From: an uncultured Oscillospiraceae bacterium
GTDB taxonomy: Bacteria; Bacillota; Clostridia; Oscillospirales; Acutalibacteraceae
Reading direction: 5' to 3'
Assembly (NCBI GenBank): GCA_900549945.1
Contig: URQJ01000023.1
Coordinates: 1-16,619, forward strand
Length of the DNA: 16,619 nt
Both the position numbers and the translations under genes were made by a program. Of the stretch, positions 8,328 to 15,201 are shown piece by piece (position 1 is the first letter of the stretch; each line of letters opens with the position of its first letter). A model generated the notes under the pieces. That model was not told the origin of the DNA, did no database searches, and saw nothing but the letters and a program-made list of their open reading frames with translations.

Positions 8328-8356
8328 AGCATAGCACTGATAATTCGCTATGTCAA
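8328..8356 (-). promoter_or_regulatory. Sigma-A promoter of the ABC importer operon
   Basis: On the minus strand a perfect TTGACA (8351-8356) is followed after 17 bp by TATGCT (8328-8333), with TGC directly before the -10 making it extended. The predicted start point is near 8321, giving a leader of about 100 bases before the first permease. Confidence 0.8.
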
Positions 8357-8363
8357 GAATAAA

Positions 8364-8380
8364 TTTGTTATTTTAACAAA
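8364..8380. promoter_or_regulatory. 17-bp perfect inverted repeat between the divergent promoters
   Basis: TTTGTTA and TAACAAA form a perfect 7-bp inverted repeat around TTT. It lies just upstream of the importer -35 and about 27 bp upstream of the GH31 -35, where an activator or a second regulator could bind. It lacks the central CG of LacI-type sites. The flanking DNA is AT-rich, so chance symmetry is possible. Confidence 0.4.
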
Positions 8381-8389
8381 AATTATCTG

Positions 8390-8405
8390 TTTTTTTTTTT
8401 TTTTT
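8390..8405. repeat. Homopolymer tract of 16 T
   Basis: Sixteen consecutive T lie one base upstream of the GH31 -35 hexamer (8407-8412), in the position of an UP element. In otherwise GC-rich DNA this is conspicuous. The exact length may be unreliable in a short-read assembly. Confidence 0.85.
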
Positions 8406-8406
8406 G

Positions 8407-8435
8407 TTGATTTCGGCGCAGATCGATGCTATACT
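8407..8435 (+). promoter_or_regulatory. Sigma-A promoter of the GH31 gene
   Basis: TTGATT (8407-8412) and TATACT (8430-8435) are separated by 17 bp, with TGC before the -10 forming an extended -10. The predicted start point is near 8442, giving a leader of about 68 bases. The T16 tract lies immediately upstream. Confidence 0.8.
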
Positions 8436-8467
8436 CATTGTGGCACAGGGGAGAAAGCGCCGAAATC
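8409..8467. repeat. Perfect 11-bp inverted repeat bracketing the GH31 promoter
   Basis: GATTTCGGCGC (8409-8419) and its exact reverse complement GCGCCGAAATC (8457-8467) are 37 bp apart. The left arm overlaps the end of the -35 and the right arm lies in the leader, so the two arms flank the -10 and start point. The left arm is upstream of the start point, so the pair cannot fold as one hairpin in the GH31 mRNA; it is more likely a DNA-level site. Confidence 0.7.
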
Positions 8468-8471
8468 TATT

Positions 8472-8493
8472 AAAAAAACGCGGCTGGGCCGCG
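8472..8493 (-). terminator. Minus-strand hairpin with T7 inside the GH31 leader
   Basis: Read on the minus strand, the stem CGCGGC/GCCGCG (8479-8493) with a 3-base loop is followed directly by seven T (8478-8472), the form of an intrinsic terminator. It would stop antisense transcripts leaving the GH31 gene before they reach the importer promoter. In the GH31 mRNA the same hairpin lies 4 bases before the ribosome binding site. Confidence 0.55.
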
Positions 8494-8497
8494 CATG

Positions 8498-8504
8498 AAA
8501 GGAG
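8498..8504 (+). promoter_or_regulatory. Ribosome binding site deciding the GH31 start
   Basis: AAAGGAG lies 5 bp before the ATG at 8510. The in-frame ATG at 8495 precedes this site and has none of its own, so 8510 is preferred. Confidence 0.85.
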
Positions 8505-8509
8505 TTCGT

Positions 8510-10798
8510 ATGAAAATTCAGAATTACCGCTATCTCAATCAGGAAGTGGATGTTTCGGAGCAGTTTGAAACCATCGGAAATATTCACTTTAACGCACAGA
8601 AGCTGGAGGGGTTCGACCCCGCGGCGGGCCGGGGCAGGCTGCGCTACGCGCGGTTTGAGCGCAAGGGGCGGCTGGGCTTCAACATGTACAGCACACCCTT
8701 TGAGCCCACGCGCTCGTGGACCTTCCCGCCGGCGTATCCCGACGACCCGGACTACCCGCTCGAGATCTCGCTCATCGCGGAAAACGTCGTGCGCATCCGC
8801 ACCACCTGCCGCGCGAAGGATGCGCTCGAGAACCGCGACGCGCAGTCTCTGATGCTGGACGGTGCGCCCGGGGCGCTGCCCCTGCGGCCCGCAGAGGCCG
8901 ATGAGACGCATGCGGTGTACCGCACCGGAAAGCTGGAGCTCGAGGTGCAGTACGACCCGTTCCATATTATCCTGCGGGACGGTGCGGGCCGGGAGCTGAC
9001 GCACACGCTGCACGCTTCGGATTCCATGAGCCTGCAGAACTATAACCCGCTGCCGTTTTCTTTTGTGCGATCCGCCGGGGATATGCATAAATATCCGGCC
9101 GTGAGCCTCGAGATCCACCCGGGCGAGCACTTCTACGGCTGCGGCGAGAGCTTTACGCGGCTCGACAAGAGCGGGCAGAAGCTGATTTTGTGGACGAAGG
9201 ACGCGAACGGCGTTGAAACGAGCGACGTCTATAAGCCGGTCCCGTTTTTCATGAGCTCGCGCGGCTACGGCGTGTTCTACCACACGAGCTGCCCCTTGAC
9301 GCTCGATTTCGGCAGCGCATACGCACAGGCGCAGACGGCGTTCATGGGGGACGAGGGCATCGACATTTTCCTCATGACCGGCACGCCGAAGGAGGTGCTC
9401 GGCGCTTACACCGGCCTGACCGGCAAAAGCCCTCTGCCGCCGCTGTGGAGCTTTGGGCTGTGGATGTCCCGCATCACCTACAAGAGCGAGGCCGAGGCCC
9501 GCGAGGTGGCGGCGGCGCTCAAGACGCACCGCATTCCCTGCGACGTGATCCACCTCGACACCGGGTGGTTTGAGGAGGACTGGCTCTGCAACTACAAGTT
9601 TTCGCCCAGCCGCTTCGACGATCCGAAAAAGATGATAGAGGATCTCAACCGCGCGGGGTATCGCGTCTGCCTCTGGCAGATCCCGTATTTCACGCCGAAA
9701 AACGAGCTGTTTTCCGAGCTTGTCTCCCGCGGGCTCGCCGTCAAAAATGCAGACGGACAGCTTCCGACCGACGATGCTGTGCTGGATTTTTCAAATCCGG
9801 ATACGGTCGAATGGTATGCGGAAAAGCTCGGCGGCCTGTTCGAGCTGGGCGTTTCCGCAATCAAGGCGGATTTCGGCGAGGCCGCGCCGCTGACCGGCGC
9901 CTATGCCTCGGGGGCCTCCGGCTTTACGGAGCACAACCTCTATCCGCTGCGCTACAATAAGGCCGTCTATGAGGCGACGATGCGGTCGCGCGGTGAGGGC
10001 GTGATCTGGGGACGCTCCGCGTGGGCGGGCAGCCAGCGCTATCCCCTGCACTGGGGCGGCGACTGCGAGAACAACGATATGGGCATGCTCTGCTCGCTCA
10101 GGGGCGGGCTTTCGTTCGGCGCAAGCGGCTTTTCCTACTGGAGCCACGATGTGGGCGGCTTCGTGCGCCAGAGCCCGGAGGAGCTCTACAACCGCTGGAC
10201 GTTCATGGGCATTTTCACCTCGCACATGCGCTGCCACGGCGCGCCGCCGAAGGAGCCGTGGGCGTATTCGCAGCCGTTCTGCGATTCCTTCCGGCACATG
10301 CTCGAGCTGCGTTACCGCCTGCTGCCGTACATCATGGCGCAGAGTGCGCTTTGCTCGGCGCAGGGCCTCCCGCTGCTGCGGGCAATGTTCATCGAGTGCC
10401 CGGATGACGAGAACTGCGCCGCGATGGAGGATGAATACTTCTTCGGCGAGGATATTTTGGTCGCGCCGCTCTTTGAGGCCGGCGATTCTCGCCGGGTCTA
10501 CCTGCCCGCCGGGCAGTGGGTAGAGCTCGGCACAAACCATGTTTTCCGCGGCGGGTGCTGGCACACGGTGCAGGCGACGGTCTATCCCGGCCTCGCGTTC
10601 GTGCGCGCCGGGACGGTTCTGCCGATGGCGGCGCCTGCGCTCACGACCGACGCCATCGATTGGAGCACGGTGCAGAACGTCCTGTTCACAGACGGCGAAG
10701 CGCCCGTGCACGGCCATGTCTTCTGCGCAGAGACGATGTCAGCGGCGGCGATAGACCCCGCCGCGCCTGTGATCCCTTCCACCGCGGTCGTGTGGTGA
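8510..10798 (+). CDS. GH31 alpha-glycosidase (alpha-xylosidase/alpha-glucosidase type)
   Basis: This 762-residue enzyme is a retaining alpha-glycosidase, close to the usual family length. An N-terminal beta-sandwich domain (about 1-310, with HFYGCGESF near 207) precedes the TIM barrel. Barrel landmarks are HLDTGW (Asp350), the nucleophile Asp454 in KADFGE, RSAWAGSQRYPLHWGGD, and the acid/base Asp547 in YWSHDVGGF. The KADFGE and WSHDVGG forms resemble the YicI-like alpha-xylosidases and related oligosaccharide alpha-glucosidases. C-terminal beta domains follow (EDILVAPLFEAGD, then YLPAGQWVELGTN). There is no signal peptide, so it should act in the cytoplasm on sugars brought in by the divergently transcribed importer. 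Its own promoter, leader hairpin and terminator indicate a single-gene unit. Family assignment is firm; xylose versus glucose specificity cannot be settled from sequence alone. Confidence 0.93.
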   Translation: MKIQNYRYLNQEVDVSEQFETIGNIHFNAQKLEGFDPAAGRGRLRYARFERKGRLGFNMYSTPFEPTRSWTFPPAYPDDPDYPLEISLIAENVVRIRTTCRAKDALENRDAQSLMLDGAPGALPLRPAEADETHAVYRTGKLELEVQYDPFHIILRDGAGRELTHTLHASDSMSLQNYNPLPFSFVRSAGDMHKYPAVSLEIHPGEHFYGCGESFTRLDKSGQKLILWTKDANGVETSDVYKPVPFFMSSRGYGVFYHTSCPLTLDFGSAYAQAQTAFMGDEGIDIFLMTGTPKEVLGAYTGLTGKSPLPPLWSFGLWMSRITYKSEAEAREVAAALKTHRIPCDVIHLDTGWFEEDWLCNYKFSPSRFDDPKKMIEDLNRAGYRVCLWQIPYFTPKNELFSELVSRGLAVKNADGQLPTDDAVLDFSNPDTVEWYAEKLGGLFELGVSAIKADFGEAAPLTGAYASGASGFTEHNLYPLRYNKAVYEATMRSRGEGVIWGRSAWAGSQRYPLHWGGDCENNDMGMLCSLRGGLSFGASGFSYWSHDVGGFVRQSPEELYNRWTFMGIFTSHMRCHGAPPKEPWAYSQPFCDSFRHMLELRYRLLPYIMAQSALCSAQGLPLLRAMFIECPDDENCAAMEDEYFFGEDILVAPLFEAGDSRRVYLPAGQWVELGTNHVFRGGCWHTVQATVYPGLAFVRAGTVLPMAAPALTTDAIDWSTVQNVLFTDGEAPVHGHVFCAETMSAAAIDPAAPVIPSTAVVW

Positions 10799-10842
10799 CT
10801 GGATGCAAAAACAAAAGCGATAAATCCGCCGTGACAGGCGGG

Positions 10843-10877
10843 AAAATGCCCGGGCGCGGTGTGCGTCCGGGCATTTT
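10843..10877. terminator. Terminator after GH31
   Basis: A 15-bp stem with one G-T pair joins 10843-10857 to 10863-10877 around the loop GGTGT. The arms begin with AAAA and end with TTTT, so it can work in both directions, mainly for GH31. A smaller hairpin CCGCC/GGCGG (10826-10841) lies directly before it. Confidence 0.85.
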
Positions 10878-10917
10878 CTGCGGTTGGGCGGGGGCGGCAG
10901 ATATTCGGCGCGGACAG

Positions 10918-10954
10918 AAAAAACGGCCCTCCGCACAGCGCGGAAAGCCGTTTT
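10918..10954. terminator. Terminator of the V/A-ATPase operon
   Basis: AAAACGGC (10920-10927) pairs with GCCGTTTT (10947-10954); a 2x2 internal loop and a 5-bp inner stem TCCGC/GCGGA follow. Read on the minus strand the structure ends in TTTTTT and starts 4 bp after the subunit D stop. It could also act for + strand transcripts that pass the preceding hairpin. Confidence 0.88.
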
Positions 10955-10958
10955 GCCG

Positions 10959-11615
10959 TCAGATCGTCTCGTAGTGGTGCGCTTCTTTCAGCATCATGTC
11001 CTTGACCTTCATCAGGCGAATCTGCGTGGAGCGCTCGTTTTCGTCGAGCTTCATCGTGATGTACTTGATGTTCTCCTGTAATTCCGGGATCATCACGTGC
11101 TCGAGCGCGTTGACGCGCCGGCGCGTTTTTTCGATCTCCGCCGCCATGAGCTGGCAGGATTTCTCGACTTCGGCGAGCTTCAGCATCTTCGGAAAGACCG
11201 CGGAAAGCGAGCGGATCGCGTCGTCGAGGTCGCCGGTCGTGAAGGCGAAGCCGTAGGAATAGATGTCGTTTGGATCGGGCGTGCGCGTCTTGAAATCGAA
11301 ATCCGGGATCTCCACGCTCATGACGTTCTGCGTGCCGGCCGAAATCGAAACCTCCTGCTTCGGGGCGAGCAGCGCGGTGTTGAGCATTTCGTCCGGCATG
11401 CCGGCGCGTGCCAGCATAAAGTCGCCGTTTGCGGCGTTCAGCGCCGTCTCCACCTCCTCGCGCAGCGCCTTGTTTTCGCGCACGCGGTCGAGAAACTGGC
11501 GCATCAGCTCATCGCGCTTGTCTTTCAGAAGCTTGTGGCCGCGCACGGCCGTGACGAGCTTCTTTTTCAGCCGCGTGAGCTCCATGCGGGTGGGGTTCAC
11601 CTGTGTGCCTGCCAC
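10959..11615 (-). CDS. ntpD: V/A-type ATPase subunit D
   Basis: Subunit D is the central rotor stalk that couples the A3B3 headpiece to the membrane ring. The 218-residue protein has the expected length and the typical beginning, in which NPTRMELTRLKKKLVTAVRG leads into a long helical region. A second helical stretch at the C-terminus (about 130-218) completes the antiparallel coiled coil. The start is a GTG at 11615, 6 bp after the subunit B stop, with AGGTG 9 bp upstream inside the end of gene B; the next Met (residue 11) would cut into the conserved N-terminus. It is the last gene of the operon. Confidence 0.93.
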   Translation of the reverse strand: MAGTQVNPTRMELTRLKKKLVTAVRGHKLLKDKRDELMRQFLDRVRENKALREEVETALNAANGDFMLARAGMPDEMLNTALLAPKQEVSISAGTQNVMSVEIPDFDFKTRTPDPNDIYSYGFAFTTGDLDDAIRSLSAVFPKMLKLAEVEKSCQLMAAEIEKTRRRVNALEHVMIPELQENIKYITMKLDENERSTQIRLMKVKDMMLKEAHHYETI

Positions 11616-11621
11616 CGTGCA

Positions 11622-12995
11622 TCACACCTTTCCGTAATACTCGTCGAGGAATCTGTCGTTGATGCGCTTGAGCTCGCTGCGCGGCAGAATCGAAAGCAGC
11701 TTCCAGCCGAGCGCGAGCGTTTCCTCGATGTCGCGGCTTGCCGCATAGCCCTGCGAGACGTATTCGCTTTCAAAGGCGTCGGCAAATTTCGCGTAGAGCT
11801 TGTCGATTTCCGTCAAGGCGGCTTCGCCGAGAACGACCATCAGCTCCTTTGCGTCCTTGCCGCGCGCATAGGCGGCGAAAAGCTGGTTCATCGTGCTCGC
11901 GTGGTCGGCACGCGTCTTGCCCTCGCCGATGCCCTTGTCCTTGAGGCGGGAGAGGGAGGGCAGCACGTCGATCGGCGGCGCGATGTTCTTCCGGTACAGC
12001 TCGCGGCTCAGGATGATCTGCCCCTCGGTGATGTAGCCGGTCAGGTCGGGAATCGGGTGGGTTTTGTCGTCCTCGGGCATCGTGAGGATCGGGATCATCG
12101 TGATCGAGCCGGTCTTGCCGTTCTGCCGGCCCGCGCGCTCGTAGAGCGAGGCGAGGTCGGTGTACATATAGCCCGGGTAGCCGCGGCGGCCGGGCACCTC
12201 CTTGCGCGCGGCGGAAACCTCGCGCAGCGCGTCGGCGTAGTTCGTGATATCGGTCAGGATGACGAGCACGTGGTAGTTCTTTTCAAAGGCGAGGTACTCC
12301 GCGGCGGTCAGCGCCATGCGGGGCGTCGCGATGCGCTCGATGGCCGGGTCGTTCGCGAGGTTTACGAACAGGACCGTGCGGTCGATGGCGCCGGTCTCCC
12401 GAAAGCTCTCGATGAAGAAGTTCGATTCCTCGAAGGTAATGCCGAGCGCGGCGAATACGACGACGAACGGGTCGTTCGTGCCGCGCACCTTGGCTTGCCG
12501 GGCGATCTGCGCCGCAAGCTGGGCGTGCGGCAGGCCCGAGGCCGAGAAGATCGGCAGCTTCTGCCCGCGCACGAGCGTGTTCAGGCCGTCGATGGCCGAA
12601 ACACCGGTCTGAATGAATTCCTGCGGGTAACTGCGCGCGGCCGGGTTCATCGGCAGGCCGTTGATATCGTCGCGCCGCTCGGGCAGAATTTCCGGCCCGC
12701 CGTCGATCGGGCGGCCGAGGCCGTCGAAAACGCGGCCGAGCATGTCCTCGCTCACGCCGAGTTCCATCGTGCGGCCGAGGAAGCGGACGCGGCTGTTCGA
12801 GAGGTTGATGCCCGTGGAGCTCTCAAAGAGCTGCACGAGCGCGTTGCCCTCGTTGATCTCGAGCACCTTGCAGCGGCGCTTTTCGCCGTTTGCGAGCTCG
12901 ATTTCGGCGAGCTCGTCGTATGTCACGTTTTCCACGCCCTTGACGAGCATCAGCGGGCCGGCGACCTCCTGTATAGTTCTGTATTCCTTTGGCAT
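11622..12995 (-). CDS. ntpB: V/A-type ATPase subunit B
   Basis: Subunit B is the non-catalytic nucleotide-site subunit of the A3B3 head. The 457-residue length is normal. The N-terminal beta-barrel begins with [20 protein letters not shown]. The P-loop position carries the degenerate SASGLPHAQ in place of GxxxxGKT, as expected for B. SLYERAGR marks the arginine region that completes the catalytic site of neighbouring A. The stop of subunit A and this start share one base (TGATG at 12993-12997), which suggests translational coupling. GGAGG (13003-13007) lies 7 bp upstream. Confidence 0.96.
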   Translation of the reverse strand: MPKEYRTIQEVAGPLMLVKGVENVTYDELAEIELANGEKRRCKVLEINEGNALVQLFESSTGINLSNSRVRFLGRTMELGVSEDMLGRVFDGLGRPIDGGPEILPERRDDINGLPMNPAARSYPQEFIQTGVSAIDGLNTLVRGQKLPIFSASGLPHAQLAAQIARQAKVRGTNDPFVVVFAALGITFEESNFFIESFRETGAIDRTVLFVNLANDPAIERIATPRMALTAAEYLAFEKNYHVLVILTDITNYADALREVSAARKEVPGRRGYPGYMYTDLASLYERAGRQNGKTGSITMIPILTMPEDDKTHPIPDLTGYITEGQIILSRELYRKNIAPPIDVLPSLSRLKDKGIGEGKTRADHASTMNQLFAAYARGKDAKELMVVLGEAALTEIDKLYAKFADAFESEYVSQGYAASRDIEETLALGWKLLSILPRSELKRINDRFLDEYYGKV

Positions 12996-14767
12996 CAGAA
13001 GTCCTCCTTATTCTGTACGGCGCCGTTGATTTCGAGCTCGAGCGCTGTGCAGATGTCGCTGTATTCCGCCGCGGCTTTTTCGGGCGCGGCATACTTGAAC
13101 CGGCCGATGCGCTCGCGCACGGGCAGCGCGATCAGGTCGTCGGCCTTCGCGCCCTTTTCGAGCGCCGCCGCGCACTGGTCGTAATACCGGATGACGAGCA
13201 GCATCATATCGTGCTGCTTTTCAAGGCTCGTGTACGTGTCGGTTTCGTCGAATGCGTTCTGGTGCAGGAAGTCCTCGCGGATGGAGCGCGCAGCCTCGAG
13301 CTTCAGGCGGTCGGGCGCGGAGAGCGCGTCCATGCCGACGAGCTTTACGATCTCCTCGAGCTCCGCCTCATCCTGCAAAAGGCGCATCAGCCGCGCGCGC
13401 AGGGCCATCCAGTCGTCGGCGACGTTCGTGTTGAACCAGCCCGCCATCGTGTCCACGTAGAGGGAGTAGGAGGTCAGCCAGTTCACGGCCGGGAAGTGGC
13501 GCTTGTAGGCGAGGTTCGAATCGAGTCCCCAGAACACCTTGACGATGCGCAGCGTTGCCTGCGAGACCGGTTCGGAAATATCGCCGCCCGGGGGCGATAC
13601 CGCGCCGATGACGGAGAGCGCGCCCTCGCGCCCGTCGCGGCCGAGCGCGATCACGCGGCCCGCGCGCTCATAGAACTGGGCGAGACGGCTGCCGAGATAA
13701 GCGGGGTAGCCTTCTTCGCCGGGCATTTCCTCGAGGCGGCCGGACATTTCGCGCAGCGCCTCCGCCCAGCGGGAGGTGGAGTCCGCCATCAGGGCGACGG
13801 AATAGCCCATATCGCGGAAATACTCCGCGATCGTGATGCCGGTGTAGATCGAGGCCTCGCGCGCCGCAACCGGCATGTCGGAGGTGTTGGCGATCAGCAC
13901 CGTGCGCTTCATCAGGGAATAACCGGTTTTCGGGTCCACGAGCTCCGGAAACTCGTTTAAAACGTCGGTCATCTCGTTGCCGCGCTCGCCGCAGCCGATA
14001 TACACGACGATGTCCGCCTCCGCCCATTTCGCGAGCTGGTGCTGCACGACGGTTTTGCCGCTGCCGAACGGGCCGGGAACGGCCGCCACGCCGCCCTTCG
14101 CGATGGGGAACAGCGTGTCGATGACGCGCTGACCGGTGACGAGCGGCATATCCGGCGAGAGCTTTCTTTGGTACGGCCTGCCGCGGCGGACCGGCCACTT
14201 CTGCATCAGCGTCACGTCGAGGCTCCCGCCGTTCGGTGTGTCAATGACGGCCACCGTGTCGGTCACAGTGTATTCGCCCGCGGAAATAGAGCGGATCGTG
14301 CCGCGCACGCCGGCCGGCACGAGGATCTTGTGCACGACAATCTCCGTCTCCTGCACGGTGCCGAGAATGTCGCCGCCCTCGACCGCGTCGCCGGCCTGCA
14401 TGGCGGGCAGAAAGCGCCACTTCACGCCGCGCTTTAGGGAGGGAACCTCCACGCCGCGCTTTAAATTGTTGCCGGAAATCTGCATGATCGCGTCCAGCGG
14501 GCGCTGGATGCCGTCGTAGATCGAGCTGATGAGGCCCGGTCCGAGCTCGACGCTCATCGGCTCGCCGGTGGATTCGACCGGGGCGCCGGGGCCGAGGCCG
14601 GAGGTCTCCTCGTAGACCTGAATCGACGCCTCGTCGCCGTGGATTTCTATGATTTCGCCGATCAGCCGCTGGTCGCTGACGCGCACGACGTCAAACATAT
14701 TCACGTCGCGCATGCCGCCTGCGATGACGAGCGGGCCGGCTACTTTTTTGATTGTGCCCTTGCTCAT
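12995..14767 (-). CDS. ntpA: V/A-type ATPase subunit A (catalytic)
   Basis: Subunit A carries the catalytic ATP site of the rotary ATPase. The 590-residue length is normal. The N-terminal barrel reads [20 protein letters not shown]. The long A-specific insertion lies before the nucleotide domain. The Walker A loop is GPFGSGKT at residues 232-239, followed by CGERGNE at about 259-265 with its catalytic Glu, and the Walker B region [18 protein letters not shown] place the start at the ATG at 14767 with AGGTGA about 10 bp upstream; a TTG at 14776 would add three residues. Proton or sodium specificity is set by subunit K, which is not in the window. Confidence 0.96.
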   Translation of the reverse strand: MSKGTIKKVAGPLVIAGGMRDVNMFDVVRVSDQRLIGEIIEIHGDEASIQVYEETSGLGPGAPVESTGEPMSVELGPGLISSIYDGIQRPLDAIMQISGNNLKRGVEVPSLKRGVKWRFLPAMQAGDAVEGGDILGTVQETEIVVHKILVPAGVRGTIRSISAGEYTVTDTVAVIDTPNGGSLDVTLMQKWPVRRGRPYQRKLSPDMPLVTGQRVIDTLFPIAKGGVAAVPGPFGSGKTVVQHQLAKWAEADIVVYIGCGERGNEMTDVLNEFPELVDPKTGYSLMKRTVLIANTSDMPVAAREASIYTGITIAEYFRDMGYSVALMADSTSRWAEALREMSGRLEEMPGEEGYPAYLGSRLAQFYERAGRVIALGRDGREGALSVIGAVSPPGGDISEPVSQATLRIVKVFWGLDSNLAYKRHFPAVNWLTSYSLYVDTMAGWFNTNVADDWMALRARLMRLLQDEAELEEIVKLVGMDALSAPDRLKLEAARSIREDFLHQNAFDETDTYTSLEKQHDMMLLVIRYYDQCAAALEKGAKADDLIALPVRERIGRFKYAAPEKAAAEYSDICTALELEINGAVQNKEDF

Positions 14768-14788
14768 TTGCTTCAAGTCACCTTTTCC

Positions 14789-15112
14789 TTAATCTTTTTC
14801 GTTGAAGATGATGTCGGAGCCGACGGCCTGCTCCACCGACTTTTTGACCATGCGGATGCCCATGCCCGTGTTGCCCGTGACGCCGGGAATCGGGATGATG
14901 GCGGGCAGCGGCATGAGCCGGTAGTGGTCGAGCTCGTGCTCGAGCAAAGCGGCCAGCGCTTCGGTGATGTAGATGACGGCGTATTCGCCCTCCGCAAGCC
15001 TGCGCAGGGTTTTCGAGCCGGCGTCTCCGTCCTCCACGGGGAAAACGTCTAGCCCGAGCGCCGCAAAGCCGTAGATGCTGTCGCGGTCTCCGATGACTGC
15101 TGCTCTGTACAA
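14789..15112 (-). CDS. ntpF: V/A-type ATPase subunit F (inferred TTG start)
   Basis: Subunit F binds subunit D in the central stalk. With a TTG start at 15112 the protein has 107 residues and reads MYRAAVIGDRDSIYGFAALG, matching the family beginning; GVTGNTGMGIRMVKKSVEQA near the end is also characteristic. AAAGGA (15122-15127) lies 9 bp before this TTG. The frame is open further upstream to an ATG at 15175, but those 21 residues are basic and not family-like. The ATG at 15122 next to the ribosome site is in a different frame. Subunit A begins 21 bp downstream. Some naming schemes call this subunit G. Confidence 0.85.
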   Translation of the reverse strand: MYRAAVIGDRDSIYGFAALGLDVFPVEDGDAGSKTLRRLAEGEYAVIYITEALAALLEHELDHYRLMPLPAIIPIPGVTGNTGMGIRMVKKSVEQAVGSDIIFNEKD

Positions 15113-15201
15113 AATAAAACATCCTTTCCGATTGGCCCGCGGGGCATCTGCGCGGCGCTTTTTATCACGCGGCATCTGCCCAGAGCCGGCTCAGATGAAG
15201 C
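15113..15201 (-). other. 89-bp gap between subunit C and F genes
   Basis: This is the longest gap in an otherwise tightly packed operon. It contains the ribosome binding site for subunit F and a 9-bp direct repeat GGCATCTGC (about 15143-15151 and 15172-15180). I see no terminator or promoter in it. Confidence 0.5.
15122..15127 (-). promoter_or_regulatory. Ribosome binding site supporting the TTG start of subunit F
   Basis: AAAGGA on the minus strand lies 9 bp from the TTG at 15112-15110, a normal spacing, and no ATG in the correct frame lies within reach. Confidence 0.7.

Noticed and set aside
7261..8337. 358-codon minus-strand frame overlapping the first permease
   Set aside because: It is low in hydrophobic residues and rich in Arg, His and Pro, and its upstream end runs through the promoter region. 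The overlapping 314-codon frame has clear membrane segments and an EAA motif.
8364..8380. Possible Rex (redox) operator, because of the TTGTTA...TAACAA arms
   Set aside because: The usual Rex site has these arms about three bases further apart; this repeat is too short, so I keep it only as an unassigned palindrome.
8510..10798. Sulfoquinovosidase (YihQ type) as the identity of the GH31 enzyme, suggested by the nearby sulfatase
   Set aside because: The acid/base region is of the WSHDVGG form seen in YicI-like alpha-xylosidases and alpha-glucosidases, and no other sulfoquinovose gene is present.
11097..13184. 695-codon open frame on the + strand across ATPase subunits D and B
   Set aside because: It is antisense to three well-recognised ATPase genes and shows no domain of its own. 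The same holds for the + strand frame at 12989-13960.
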